From Vitellaria paradoxa (lineage: Eukaryota; Streptophyta; Magnoliopsida; Ericales; Sapotaceae), in contig CM034239.1 in assembly GCA_019916065.1 (NCBI GenBank), positions 47,815,812 through 47,879,811 on the forward strand: a stretch of 64,000 nucleotides of DNA, in the 5' to 3' direction. Each line of letters opens with the position of its first letter. Position 1 is the stretch's first letter. Positions 53,976 through 64,000 of this stretch are shown here, piece after piece. Below the pieces are notes generated by a model. The model did no database searches. It worked only from the letters and a program-made list of their open reading frames with translations, and was not told where the DNA came from. Made by a program: the position numbers and the translations under genes.

Positions 53976-54300
53976 CCCCAAGGGATTAGATGGGATGGTC
54001 TTGGACTGGGACTTAGGGGCTTACCACCCCAAGGTCTCAAGTTCAAGTCTCCTCTCTAGCAAAAACTTGGGGCCAACCTCCCGGGCGCAAAGCGTAGTAA
54101 AGGTTGGTAGGACGGGCCTCCTTGGCTGGACGAACCGTATCCAGTTCTTGGGTGTGGGTCCGACTCCCCGCCGCTACGCGAGTTCGCGATTGACCGCTAT
54201 ACATGTTGAGGGGCCGGTATGTGTGGCACAAACCAAAAGAGATTCACTCTCTAGGGGTTTGGCCTAGGGAGTGAATCTCTCGAGGTTAAATCCTTTTTTT
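53976..54300 (+). mobile_element. tRNA-related SINE
   Basis: About 325 bp flanked by a perfect 18-bp target-site duplication, TAATGAAATAATACCCAA (53958-53975 and 54301-54318). It has a box-A-like GGGATGGTCTTGGACTGGG and a box-B CAAGTTCAAGTCTCC. It is GC-rich and ends in CC followed by eight or more T residues instead of an A tail. The inverted copy AGAGATTCACTCTC/GAGTGAATCTCT near the 3' end can form a hairpin. It lies in the presumed leader intron of the TFIIS-related gene. Confidence 0.8.
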
Positions 54301-54332
54301 TAATGAAATAATACCCAAAATTGATATATAAG

Positions 54333-54349
54333 TGCGCGCGCGCGCGCGC
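54333..54349. repeat. (GC)n microsatellite
   Basis: About eight GC units, an unusual repeat in AT-rich plant DNA and a potential Z-DNA site, 15 bases after the SINE duplication. Confidence 0.85.
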
Positions 54350-54740
54350 CATTACGAACAGAAAACGGAACAAGAACAACAAACGTAAGCCAAAAAAAAA
54401 AAACTCAATACAAACAGGATTAGACATTTGAGATATAAGAAGGAAATTGCAAAACCAAATCAACTTAAAAAGATAGAATCGCGAATATGGTAAATAAGTA
54501 CAGATTCACAAAGGAATTAATGAAACCTGTATTCTGGATGTAAAAAAACGAGGTTGAGCCGAGTGCCGATTAGGGTTTCGAGTTCTAAGAACAACCAGAT
54601 AGAGACGAGAGAGAGAGAGAAGAGTGTGAGTACAAAGGACAGAGGCGCCGAAATTCCAACCAAAAAAATCGTGTCCTGTGTCCAGTTTTTCCTACGGGAG
54701 ACTGGGGGTGACGGAGACAGCATTGTTGAAGAGAGAATCA

Positions 54741-57227
54741 TTTAAATAATGATATATAAAATACAGACAGACAGAAAAGTTTGGTGGGGGCACAGAGAGC
54801 CGGAACAAGGGAGGCGCTTGCGCCGGTGTCAGAAAGAAAGACAGAGAGACAACGACGTGATGCCCTCTCCATCTACTGTACTTGTGGGATCCGACGACGA
54901 GATCCGGGACCCACACCCAACCCCATCCGGATTTGAGGGCTGGCATATAAAAGTATGTCAGACTCGCGACCGTCAATTTTAATTTAATGATCCCAACCAC
55001 AGAGTGAGCTGATCGACGTCAGCTGGTTAGATAATATTTTGGATTAAAGATAGGTTTAGTTTTTAGAAATGTAGATAACCCAGCGTTAAAATAGATCTCA
55101 GCTCGATCTAAATGAGTGTAGAAAATAATCATTTTATTTTTAAATTTATTTTTTATCTAAATTTACATTTTAAACTTTTAAAAAAAATTAACAAATATTT
55201 TTCGTGATTAAAATTTAAGCAAATTTCAACCTAATTAGACTTTGAGTATAAAATGACTATTTTATTATTAACTAGTTTTTTATGCTTAACTTTATATTTC
55301 AACTCTCAAAAATGGTAAAAAATATTCATCCAAATATTTTTCATACGAGACATAATTATTTTTTAAGTAGTTAAAAATTAATATGTGTTGCTGATCAATT
55401 AAATATAATTAAAACTTTAAACTTTACCCCTCTCGATAATTGCTTGCTTAATCTCTATCTCTTAATTTTTAACTTCTTATTAAATTCATACATACACCTT
55501 CAATGATGTAGAAAGCTTGTTTGGAATTATAAAAATTAATATAAATTTATAAAAATTACAGTCTTGTAATTTAGACAGTGAATGAAAATTTTAAATTTTA
55601 TAAAAAATTGTAAAATATTATTTATTTATTTGTATTAATTTTTTATTTATTTATTTTCAAGAAATAACTAACTTTCACCTATGTCTTCTTAGCGTTGGGT
55701 TTCAGGGTTGTAGAATAAACATATATAGTAGCTAAAGTGTATAAATAAACTATGCTAATTTTATTTAGTTAAAATTAATTTTAAAATAAAAATAAAAATT
55801 AAAAGAAAAATTATCTACAATGCAGCCATTGGAACCCCTCGACATTGTGCTGGCCGTTGCATACCTTCCAAAAAAAATCATTGCGCTGGCCGTCGTCCAC
55901 TTCAATTGGCCCACACAACTCCATCGAGCCAGGTTATTTGTTTGGGGAATGCTAGCATGGTCACACATGTTTAGCACGTGCAATATTATAATGGGTCGTT
56001 TGGGGAAGATTAGTTTTGATTTTTTTTAAGCATTCTGTAAATTAGAGTTTAGGAGAAAAATCAATTTTTTTCACCCTCACATAACTTTATTTTATTTGGA
56101 ACCCTTCTTTTTTTTTTTAATTTTTTGAGAGATTTAAATAACATATCTAAAAGTTATAAAAAAATTTAAATTTTGGTAAAAAAATCATATAACAAAAAAA
56201 AAATTAAAAAAAATAACATAGTTAATCCAACTTATTAATAACAAAGAGTGTTTTTGTCATTCCAACTTTGACAACGTTTGATTTGTTAAAAAAATTTAAA
56301 ATTTTTTAAAAATTATTCATTTTTTATCTCACTGTACGAATATAAACTCACAATTCATTTCGCTTTATTTCTTTTTATCTCACTTTTTATCATTCCAAAC
56401 AGACCGTTAATAAATTGGGCCGAAAAGGAAGTCATCCCTTCTTAATGGCCGGGACGAGGGAAAGTTGCTTCACGCAACGTAATTGAGTGATGCAGTTTCC
56501 GCTTTGTTTATGCGCTTGCTTATTTTATTTTATTTATTTATTTATTTATTTTATCGTTTGCCCCTTTAGGTCCCCTAAGGGAGCCCCTGTGAGGTCCAGT
56601 ACTTAACTTATAGAATAGGGGGCTTAAGGAGAAGAAGCACCTTATTAGCTCCACTAAAATTACTTATCAGAAATAAATATAAATTATTTCCTCTTAAGCA
56701 TCTGAACTGAAGGGAAGGGATACTGTTTTAAATTTTAACATTAGCATTAATCTAATGTTAGAGTAAATAAAAGATTTATGAAGTTGCTCTTTAATTAAAA
56801 ATGATATCATTTTAAAAGATATTTTTTAATTTATTTATTTATTGAAATTTTGAGCTGTAAAATATATTGCTATGTCATTTCAGTCACAAAATTACATAAA
56901 AATTTAAATTTTTTTTTAATTAAAACATTATGGTGGTGTTTAGTTGATCAAAATTAATTAAAACCGACCAATTTTTATCATTTTTTTTCTTTTACTTTCT
57001 TTGGATCAAATTTCATCACATATTATTTTTCTATCAAATTTTTATACTTTTATTTTTTTTTTTTTTTTGGCCAACACCTTTTGTTAGAAAAAAAAAAAAA
57101 AACCGAAGTAGGAGCAAAATAAAGGATGAACAATGCTATTTTAATTTAAAAATAAAATAAAACTACTGATAAGATCTAAATGAGATATGTAATAATTTAA
57201 TTAAAATAAATTAATTAAGTTTTTCCG

Positions 57228-57288
<61 letters not shown>

Positions 57289-57492
57289 TTTTGACACCGT
57301 ATCTATCCATGTAGTCCAAACGGTGCATTCAGAAATATCTAAAATAAAAAATGAATAAATTGGAATCTTGCGATCAGTAAACATTTTTCTAATTACTATC
57401 AGAATAAACGATTGGATGCAATGATAAACACTCAAATTTTCCTTTTCCTTTGTATAAAAGAATTTAGTTTTAAAAAAAAAAAACACTAAATT
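54741..57492. other. Intergenic region between the two minus-strand genes
   Basis: 54741-55010 is likely the promoter of the TFIIS-related gene and is richer in GC. The rest is AT-rich. A diverged family arm of the 2136 repeat lies at about 56275-56402 (CACTGTACGAATATAAACTC, CTCACTTTTTATCA). A moderately GC-rich stretch at 55820-55995 has no recognisable coding content. Confidence 0.5.
57241..57288. repeat. (TG)16 followed by a 16-17 G run
   Basis: TG repeats from 57241 to about 57272 run directly into an uninterrupted G homopolymer to 57288, preceded by TATATATA. Long G runs like this are rare in nuclear DNA and are hard to sequence, so the exact length may be unreliable. Confidence 0.85.
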
Positions 57493-57804
57493 TCACAAAT
57501 CAGAATTACCACCGCAATCGCATACGGATTCAGCCACGAGTTGAAATTGATCTTCCAAATATCTCTGCAACAGGCTTACTTCATCGCCTTCGGTCTCACC
57601 TACGCGTCGATAATCGGCCGGACGGGTTGATTTCTGCCCCCGCCTCCGCCGGCAACGGCGGTAGTATCGGCAGCGGAGGAAGACTTCGACGGCGCAGAGA
57701 AGGGGGAAGCTGGCGCAGAGGAAGGGGAGGAGAAGAGGGGAGCAGAGGAGGAGCAGGAGGATGTACGGTCTGCTACGCATCCTCAGCCAGGAGATTAGGA
57801 ACAT
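57493..57804 (-). CDS. Small hydrophobic membrane protein of unknown function
   Basis: On the minus strand the frame from the ATG at 57804-57802 gives 103 aa; an upstream in-frame ATG at 57954 would give 153 aa. The segment YILLLLLCSPLLLPFLCASF, plus flanking hydrophobic residues, forms one long or two short membrane helices. A basic stretch follows (RYYRRCRRRRGQKS), then an acidic or polar tail ending LLQRYLEDQFQLVAESVCDC. I have a general memory of similar unnamed plant proteins with an LLQRYLEDQL tail, which favours this frame over the long Gly/Arg-rich frame on the opposite strand. The locus is GC-rich against its surroundings. A G-box lies upstream at 58058-58063. Function unknown. Confidence 0.55.
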   Translation of the reverse strand: MFLISWLRMRSRPYILLLLLCSPLLLPFLCASFPLLCAVEVFLRCRYYRRCRRRRGQKSTRPADYRRVGETEGDEVSLLQRYLEDQFQLVAESVCDCGGNSDL

Positions 57805-58057
57805 TGCCACCGATGCGATCGTGGCCGTGGGATCATCGTCCGCGTCGTTTTGGGGGAGGAGCAAGGCTTGTTGATGCTGATGGTACTGTGGGGGTATCTT
57901 ATCTGTGCATTTGTTGGTACCCCAACAAGGCCACCACCACCCCACTTCCCACATGATTGTTGACTCTCTCTCTTTCTCTCTCTATCTTGTCACTGTAGTT
58001 CCCTGCTGTTACTGTTCTTCTCTTTGGCCGGTCTCTGATTGATTTTTCAACACTATA

Positions 58058-58063
58058 CACGTG
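58058..58063 (-). promoter_or_regulatory. G-box CACGTG
   Basis: A perfect palindromic CACGTG about 250 bases before the shorter start (about 100 before the longer start) of the minus-strand gene at 57493-57804. GA/CT-rich leader-like sequence lies between. G-boxes bind bZIP and bHLH factors; use here is inferred from position only. Confidence 0.4.
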
Positions 58064-58114
58064 CCGTGGAGCAATGATATAATAATACACGCATAAAAAG
58101 TTCAAAAACTTCAC

Positions 58115-59225
58115 CTACTGATCTACTGGTCGGTCTCATTAGGTGGAGAGGGGCCGCTTGGATTTTAATTAACGGTTGAAATACATATACGTTATTTTAA
58201 TTTTATTAAAATATAAATATATTTAAATTATTAAATTTTAATTCAACAATCTTGATTATAAATTATATAATTAGTATAACATTGTTATGTCAACATTCTC
58301 AAATCTTATTAATTGGGTTAATTTTTTTAACTTCAATGCAAATAATTATGATATCAATTTTAAGATCAACTCATCAATTTATTATTATTATTATTATTAT
58401 TATTATATTTAATTTGTATACATGACCTTTTTTCCTTGATTTTAACCAAAAACAAAAGTAAAAATTAAAATTTAAAAATTTAAAGTCTAATCCTTCATAC
58501 TATATTTGACTGGCAGTAGATATGATGCCAGTGTGAAGTAAATTTAAGAGTGAAAATAGAGTAATTGTGAAGGTGACAATAATTTATGAATATAAGTTTA
58601 ATGTGGTATAATAAATGTTAGAATGGAATTAACATACTACTCTAATAAAAAAAATAAACATGAATTTAATATTATAAATGATTTAATTTAAGTAAATTAT
58701 TTTTAATAAAATGAAATATTTTAATAATAAAGTAATATTTATTTTGGTAATAATTAATTTTAATAAATTATATTAATGAATAACATAATTTAATAATAAA
58801 TTACTATTTTTTAGAAAAATAATTTTAATTTAAGAAAATAACTTATTTTAATTTAAGAAAATAACTTATTTTAATCATAAATTATTGTTCTAAATAGTAT
58901 AAACATTAATTTTAATTTTAAGTGAATATTTTAATAAATAAATTTTATTAATTAAGAATAAAAATCATTCTAAAGTAACTTGTCTCTTAATTTTTTAAAT
59001 GAAAGGGTGAATAATAAAGAGTGAAATAAGTATAATATTTTATATTTCATGACTTATTCTTCATGTGAGAGAATTGGAGGAATAAAAAATGGAATAAGCA
59101 ACGGTATAAATAATAGAATGAGTAGATGTAAACAAACAAGAGGACAAAATACTCATAGTCATTCTGCCCATCCAAATGTATATGTACTTATCCAACATCA
59201 ATATATCAACTCCATCGCCACACAC
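58115..59225. other. AT-rich intergenic stretch
   Basis: ATT triplet run at 58381-58407, and a short tandem duplication AATTTAAGAAAATAACTTATTT at about 58825-58875. No coding potential. Confidence 0.55.
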
Positions 59226-59245
59226 CTATATGCATAATATACTTG

Positions 59246-59492
59246 GATACAAAAATGCGTAAATCCGGACACTCTAACTGCTCCACACTGCCCAGCCCCA
59301 CGAGCATCGTATGAGAGGTAAATCAAGTACGCAGCGGCCTCTTAGACAGAAGATCCGGTGCCGGGATGCACCAGGGGCCCCCTCCCATATTTCAGAGAGT
59401 AAGACCCCCACACGATGCGGAGCTCGGACTCGAATCGTGCACTTTGGATACAAATCTGCTGCCCGAGTACCAACTGCGCTACGCCCTGGGGG
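59246..59492 (-). mobile_element. tRNA-derived SINE, reverse orientation
   Basis: A 247-bp element flanked by a perfect 20-bp target-site duplication, CTATATGCATAATATACTTG (59226-59245 and 59493-59512). Read on the minus strand it begins CCCCCAGGGCGTAGCGCAGT with box A (GTAGCGCAGTTGG) and has box B (CGATTCGAGTCC) about 40 bases later. GC content is far above the surroundings. The perfect long duplication points to recent insertion. Confidence 0.85.
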
Positions 59493-60146
59493 CTATATGC
59501 ATAATATACTTGATGAAATAATATTCAACATACAGTGCAAAATATTGTTTGAGATTAATTTAAGCAGTGGTTGATTTATTTTAAAAAATCAAAATTTGGT
59601 ATAAAAGTAATATGTAATGAAATTTAGTAAGAAAAATTGGGAAAAATTAATATTTTTTAATATTTTTTTTAAATCCAAGCCCTCTCTCAATTTTATAACT
59701 TTTTTTAAATTTAAACTAAAAAATAAATTAACCAAATCAACTAAAAAATAAATTAACCAAGTCCAACTTTTTATTTCAATAACCTTGTTGTGTCTAATTA
59801 AAAAACATTACCATTATGGTCAATTAGGTAGACTATGTTTTTTGGTAAGTATTTATTTTCAGTGAACGTCGACTATACAGATTTGTTCCTACTAGTATTC
59901 ATTGGGGTGTTTGGAGTTACAAAAAAATTAATAAAAATCTTAATCTCATAACCCGTTCAGTAACGTAAAAAAATAAGTAATATTTAAAAGATTTTAGTGT
60001 TTTATTGGTGTTTAATTTTTAGCAACTTTTGACTTTTTTTTTCAAAAGTTAATAAATGAATTTTTTGGTATGTTTAATAAAATAAGTAGTAATTTTATAA
60101 TTTTCAATAATTTTTAATAACTTTTGAGTATTTAGTAAAATTGTTG

Positions 60147-60371
60147 CTACGTTTACACTTAATTTTTATATTCTTATTTACACTCCACTAATTTGTGATC
60201 AGTGTATTTGATTTAAAATTATCACAACTGTAAAAATAATATCGTTTTGGCCATTAAAAAAAAGAGATAGAAAGACATCGTTTTTATAACTATAATAATT
60301 TTGAATTAAATACAGTAATCATAAATTAGTGGAGTATAAATAAGGATATAAAAATTGGGTGGAAGTACAGT
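60147..60371. repeat. Fold-back MITE just upstream of the NPF gene
   Basis: The left arm (CACTTAATTTTTATATTC, TTATTTACACTCCACTAATT, ATCAGTGTATTTGATTTAAA) is the reverse complement, at roughly 80 percent by eye, of the right arm (TTTTGAATTAAATACAGTAA, AATTAGTGGAGTATAAATAA, GGATATAAAAATTGGGTGG). The arms are about 100 bases and the loop about 30. It ends only about 110 bases before the NPF start codon, so it probably lies in the promoter or leader. Confidence 0.75.
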
Positions 60372-60482
60372 ATTAGTTATTCAATAATTGCCTAATAAAG
60401 AAAAGTGAAACGCTGCGTAGGGCTCCAGCCGCCCCTAAAAAAACTCTTGGTTCGGTTTTTCCAAAGCGGTTCGGGAGGAGAA

Positions 60483-63162
60483 ATGGCCGCGGACGCTTCT
60501 GAGGCCGGAACTCCGCTGCTCAACAGCCTCAACGACGAAGCCTTGGACGGCGTCGTCGACTACAAAAATCGTCCGGTCACCAGATCCAGGTCCGGCGGTT
60601 GGAGATCTGCATCTTTTATCATCGGTAACATATAGACATCCAAAAATACGTTACAATTCGAATACATGTACATGTACATGTTGAACTCAATTGGAGATGT
60701 GGCGTGGCAGGTGTGGAAATGGCAGAAAGGTTTGCATATTACGGGATAAGCTCCAACCTCATCACCTACCTAACGGGGCCGCTTGGCCAGTCGACGGCGA
60801 CGGCGGCGGAGAACGTCAACGCTTGGTCTGGCGTGGCGTCGCTTTTGCCGCTTTTGGGAGCATTCGTCGCTGATTCATTCCTCGGTCGATACCGAACCAT
60901 TGTTATTGCTTCCTTGCTCTATATCCTGGTTAGTTTGTGATTTTTTTTTTTTTGGAAAGGTAGTTTGTGCTTTTACTTTATCACGTCTCTCGGTTTTTTT
61001 TTTTTTTTAACATAAGTAAATTCAGGACTGTTTTGAGGTACTTGTACTTTGTGCTATTAAGCGACGTTACCTTCTTGGGAGTTGGAAGTGCTCTTGTTAA
61101 CTTGTAACAACAAAATTGATGTAGATAATATGTCAATTGCCTTTGAAGAAAGTACCACTGGATCCTTCTTGGAAGGATTCTGATTTGAGGGGCCAACAGA
61201 CAACTACTTCTAAACTTCAGTCTTCACTGATTTTTCAAACAATTAAATTTTGTCAGACTATATAAGTTGCATTCTCAAGTTCCCAACATCATTCAGCAGA
61301 AGGAAATACAACTCAAAAATTATTCCCAAGTGCCTAACAAACCTAGAATAAATCAGTTAAATTTAATTGTTTAAAAAATCACTGAAGGCTGGAGTTTACT
61401 GATAGTTGTCTGTTAGTGCCTCAAATCAGAACCCTTCAAAGAAGGATCAAATGGTTCTGCCCAAAACCTCAAATCCAGGCCCTGGTTTTAATTTTCTTCA
61501 AAGGCAATTGCCATACTATCACTCAAGCGAGAATCAACCCAGAATTGGTGCACGAGGTATCAAATGACACAAGCAACTAAAATTGGAGATAATGAATTTT
61601 ACGTGAAGTGGATGATTGAGAGGAAGAAATAATAGTTAATTGGATGCAACACGGTTTACTAAACATCAAGTGGTTAACGGTGAACTTTGAAATTGACTTC
61701 CCAATGTGTGTGTTGTGAAGTCCCCTTACTACAGGGGAAAAATTGATATGCTTTCTGCAACCAAAATTGATTTTAGGCTGGATGCTTCCCAATCATGTTA
61801 GAACCCTTTACCTACTAAATTGAATTACTGAGCCCTAACAAAATGAAGTCTCACAAAAATGATTGCTATCAGAGATGTAAAAAGGGGATCTTTTGAAAAT
61901 TGTACGGTTTTGTTTCCCAAAGTTTCAGTATGCAGTTCCTGCTGTTTTACTCTCAAAAGACATGATAAAAGTTCTCTGGTGAGTGTTGTTTTCCATTGAT
62001 TTCTAGACCTCTTAAGCTTTATTCATTTGATATTTACCTGCATATGGGTTACATGTCATTTGAATGTCTTGGAATTTTGCTGTTCAATAAAGGGGTCTTT
62101 AAATTTTACGCCCTTGTATATTTTTCCTGATAAGTTGTGAAAGTTGGGCCGGGGTTCAATTTACTAAGGGGACGGTTCAGGCTAAACCTAACGCTATTTG
62201 ACTGCTGATTTATCTGCAACATAGGTGTGAAAAAGTTGTGAAATGGCGTGGAATGTTGGAATGATATAGATAAAAAAAAACTGAGTTGAACTATAGGTCT
62301 CAAGAGTTTAGACTGTGGTACATGCTTGGTTTGGTTCTCATGTTTACACTATAATATAAGAACAACTTTAAGCAAATTTAATTATAAATTGTAGTTGAAT
62401 GATGTGTGCTTCTATCCTGTTGCGATCATTCAAATGGTTGGCCCTGTTCTGTAAAATGTAAGGTTACCAGTACCACACTTCTGAGTCAGCTTCGTTAATT
62501 ACTGGAAATTTCTGGCTTGGTTGATGTGAAGCCACTATCCTGTTTTCCAGCATAGTGATCAGAGTCTTCCTCTCTCACATGCTAACCATTTATATCTTGT
62601 ATTGGAATGAAAAATAGGGACTTGGGCTGTTGACCGTATCGGCTGTGCTTCCATTTCCCGGCTCTTCCGACTGCCAAAGTGCTACACATGTGGGTTCCTG
62701 TTCTCCTCAGCTTCAAGTTGTCCTCTTTTTCTTCTCCTTGTATCTGGTGGCAGTTGCACAAGGAGGGCACAAGCCTTGTGTTCAGGCTTTTGGAGCTGAC
62801 CAGTTTGATGTACAAGATCCTCAAGAGCGAAAAGCCAAAAGTTCATTTTTCAACTGGTGGTATTTTAGTTTATGTTTTGCTACCATGTTTACACTATTAA
62901 TTTTAAACTACATTCAAGACAACCTTAACTGGGGCCTTGGGTTTGGGATTCCATGTATTGTCATGGCCTTTGCACTGGTCATTTTCCTGCTTGGCACTAT
63001 GAGTTATCGGTTTAGCATCAAAAGTGATGAAAAGAGCCCATTTGTAAGAATTGGTGGGGTGTTTGTTAAAGCAGCTAGGAATTGGCGAACTACCGCTTCA
63101 GCAATGGCTATTGAAGAGGAAGCTCGGGGAGTCCTTCCTCACCAGGGTTCTGACCAATTCAA
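60483..63162 (+). CDS. NPF (NRT1/PTR) proton-coupled transporter, first three coding exons (partial)
   Basis: Member of the plant NPF/POT family, 12-helix carriers for nitrate, peptides, hormones or other metabolites; subfamily NPF5 is my best guess. Exons are 60483-60624, 60711-60928 and 62618-63162. The last ends at a GTAAGA donor, so the gene continues beyond the window. The visible part is about 301 aa, roughly half of a typical 580-residue protein. The N-terminus is soluble ([15 protein letters not shown]). [20 protein letters not shown] holds the family's ExxER proton-coupling motif in helix 1. [15 protein letters not shown] is the family signature, and [28 protein letters not shown] and [18 protein letters not shown] follow as expected. 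The end, LPHQGSDQF, precedes the central loop. The 60928-62618 intron contains a long inverted repeat (61118-61536). No damage is seen. Confidence 0.88.
61118..61536. repeat. Long inverted repeat (MITE) in intron 2 of the NPF gene
   Basis: The left arm, about 61128-61252 (CAATTGCCTTTGAAGAAA, GATCCTTCTTGGAAGGATTC, TGATTTGAGG, AACAGACAACTA, AAACAATTAAATTT), is the reverse complement of the right arm, about 61356-61523 (AAATTTAATTGTTT, TAGTTGTCTGTTAG, CCTCAAATCAGAACCCTTC, TTTCTTCAAAGGCAATTGCC). The right arm carries about 45 extra bases. The loop is about 100 bases. Transcribed as part of the NPF intron, it would form a long hairpin. Confidence 0.75.
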
Positions 63163-64000
63163 GTAAGAGATCATGTTTCTCCCTATCATGAAATTTAGAG
63201 GAATATTTCTTTTTGTTCTTGTTCTTGTCTATAGGAGCGATTTCATAAAATAATAAATGTCATTATTGAAAATATGATTTTCTTTTTACTTACAATTTGA
63301 ATTTCATTGTATTCGTGATGTCACCTAAGTTGCAACAATGCCATGTTAAAATCATTCTTGCTTTCTAGTTCTCATTTTCTCGTATAGTTCACTTAAGTTG
63401 TGTTTGGATCATGGATTTGTATTTGTAGAAAGAGGATCTTTGATTTGTGAAGTGGAAAAAAATAAAGCAAAGGGACAAGGTAGGAGAACAAAATTAAGTA
63501 AAAACATTAAATTTATTCCATTTTTTAATTAGAAAAAATAAGAAGAACATGAATAAATATTTTTTGAAAGATTTTTTTTTTAGTTAACCATAAAAGAGGA
63601 ATGCATATAAGTAATCTAATTTCCCTCGCATTTTGTTTTTTCTTTACAAATTCTTGATCCAAATATAATGTTAATAGTGTGTATGGATTGTGGATTTATT
63701 GAGAGAAAAGAAAAGGAAATGGAAAAGAGAGAAGAAAATGGAAGAGAGAAAGGGAATGGAGGCATGTTCTCATTTGGTTGGGTTAGAAAATAGAAGGAAA
63801 TGGAAGGTATTCCTCACTAAATTAAGTTGGGTCAACGTTAATTACATTTGGCACCTTTCACTTTCGCCAAAATTTCACTTTAATCAGTCCCTTTTTTCCC
63901 AATTGTAACTGTCAAACTTTTACACTTGCAGTCAAGTATCAATGTGGCTCTTCTGAAAAATTTATTTTGTGACAAACAGATGGTATTTTTTATCACCACA
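63163..64000 (+). other. Start of intron 3 of the NPF gene
   Basis: Begins with the GTAAGAGA donor and continues to the window end without an exon resembling the second half of an NPF protein. An arm-like phrase, GTGTTTGGATCATGGATTTG (about 63400) with GTGTGTATGGATTGTGGATT (about 63677), suggests another repeat. The purine-rich frame at 63690-63908 is not credible as coding. Confidence 0.55.

Larger units (their letters stand above)
50450..54740 (-). other. Probable 5' noncoding exons and long intron of the TFIIS-related gene
   Basis: On the minus strand, a leader-like segment from about 54740 to 54527 has TCTCTCTCTCTCTCG and AAACCCTAATCGG and ends CAGAATACAG before GTTTCATT, a good donor. 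A possible 54-nt exon at 50882-50935 sits between GGTTCACAG and GTAATTG. An acceptor-like ACTTACAAG precedes 50448. If these belong together, the gene has a leader intron of about 3.6 kb hosting the LINE relic, tandem repeats and a SINE. No TFIIS N-domain exon is visible in it. Confidence 0.4.

Noticed and set aside
57627..57956. A 109-residue Gly/Arg-rich protein on the plus strand
   Set aside because: It is the antisense of a frame with a convincing membrane helix and tail; its composition is what GC-rich antisense sequence gives.
59420..59492. A tRNA gene on the minus strand
   Set aside because: The same argument: tRNA-like promoter boxes at the head of a 247-bp element with a 20-bp duplication.
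63690..63908. A lysine- and glutamate-rich small protein
   Set aside because: It is a translated purine tract within an intron of the NPF gene.

Overview
The window is nuclear DNA from a flowering plant, most likely a eudicot. It is strongly AT-rich between genes, its genes are split by GT-AG introns, and it carries plant-specific families: a CEPR2-type LRR receptor kinase, AIG1/IAN (plant GIMAP) GTPases, a defensin-like peptide, an NPF transporter and a plant TFIIS-related protein. CT-rich leaders, SSRs, MITEs, tRNA-derived SINEs and hAT-like elements fit this. Species cannot be decided from the sequence alone.

Layout: (1) 1-4783, AT-rich with small inverted-repeat elements, then the upstream region of (2) a two-exon CEPR2-like receptor kinase, 4784-8467 (+). 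(3) A hAT-like element at 9830-10348. (4) About 12650-37900, a decaying tandem array of AIG1/IAN GTPase genes. Copy 1 (14623-18570) and copy 2 (25687-27696) are intact. Copy 3 (30447-33378) is a pseudogene with a lost splice donor, a 2-nt frameshift and a nonsense codon. A fourth unit (about 33700-37900) keeps its flanking sequence but has no gene, and its remnant is interrupted by a hAT-like insertion. Intron and spacer lengths differ mainly through transposon insertions. (5) 37900-43700, gene-poor, with a large GC-cored palindrome cluster (38330-39066), tandem duplications and MITEs. (6) A two-exon secreted defensin-like gene, 43709-44883 (+). (7) A TFIIS-related, EAR-motif protein on the minus strand, 48075-50432, with a likely far 5' noncoding exon near 54527-54740 and a LINE relic and a SINE between. 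(8) A small membrane-protein gene on the minus strand, 57493-57804. (9) The first three coding exons of an NPF (NRT1/PTR) transporter, 60483-63162 (+), running off the window end.

The genes do not form an operon-like system. Peptide reception (CEPR2-like), immune-type GTPases, a defensin-like peptide and an NPF carrier all fit stress, defence and nutrient signalling, but only the GTPase array is a real cluster. I did not find a convincing new multi-gene system. The most unusual items are the GTPase array with C-terminal CaaX boxes and stepwise decay, the palindrome cluster at 38330-39066, the covarying hairpins in a MITE family, and five retroposed or transposed insertions with readable target-site duplications.
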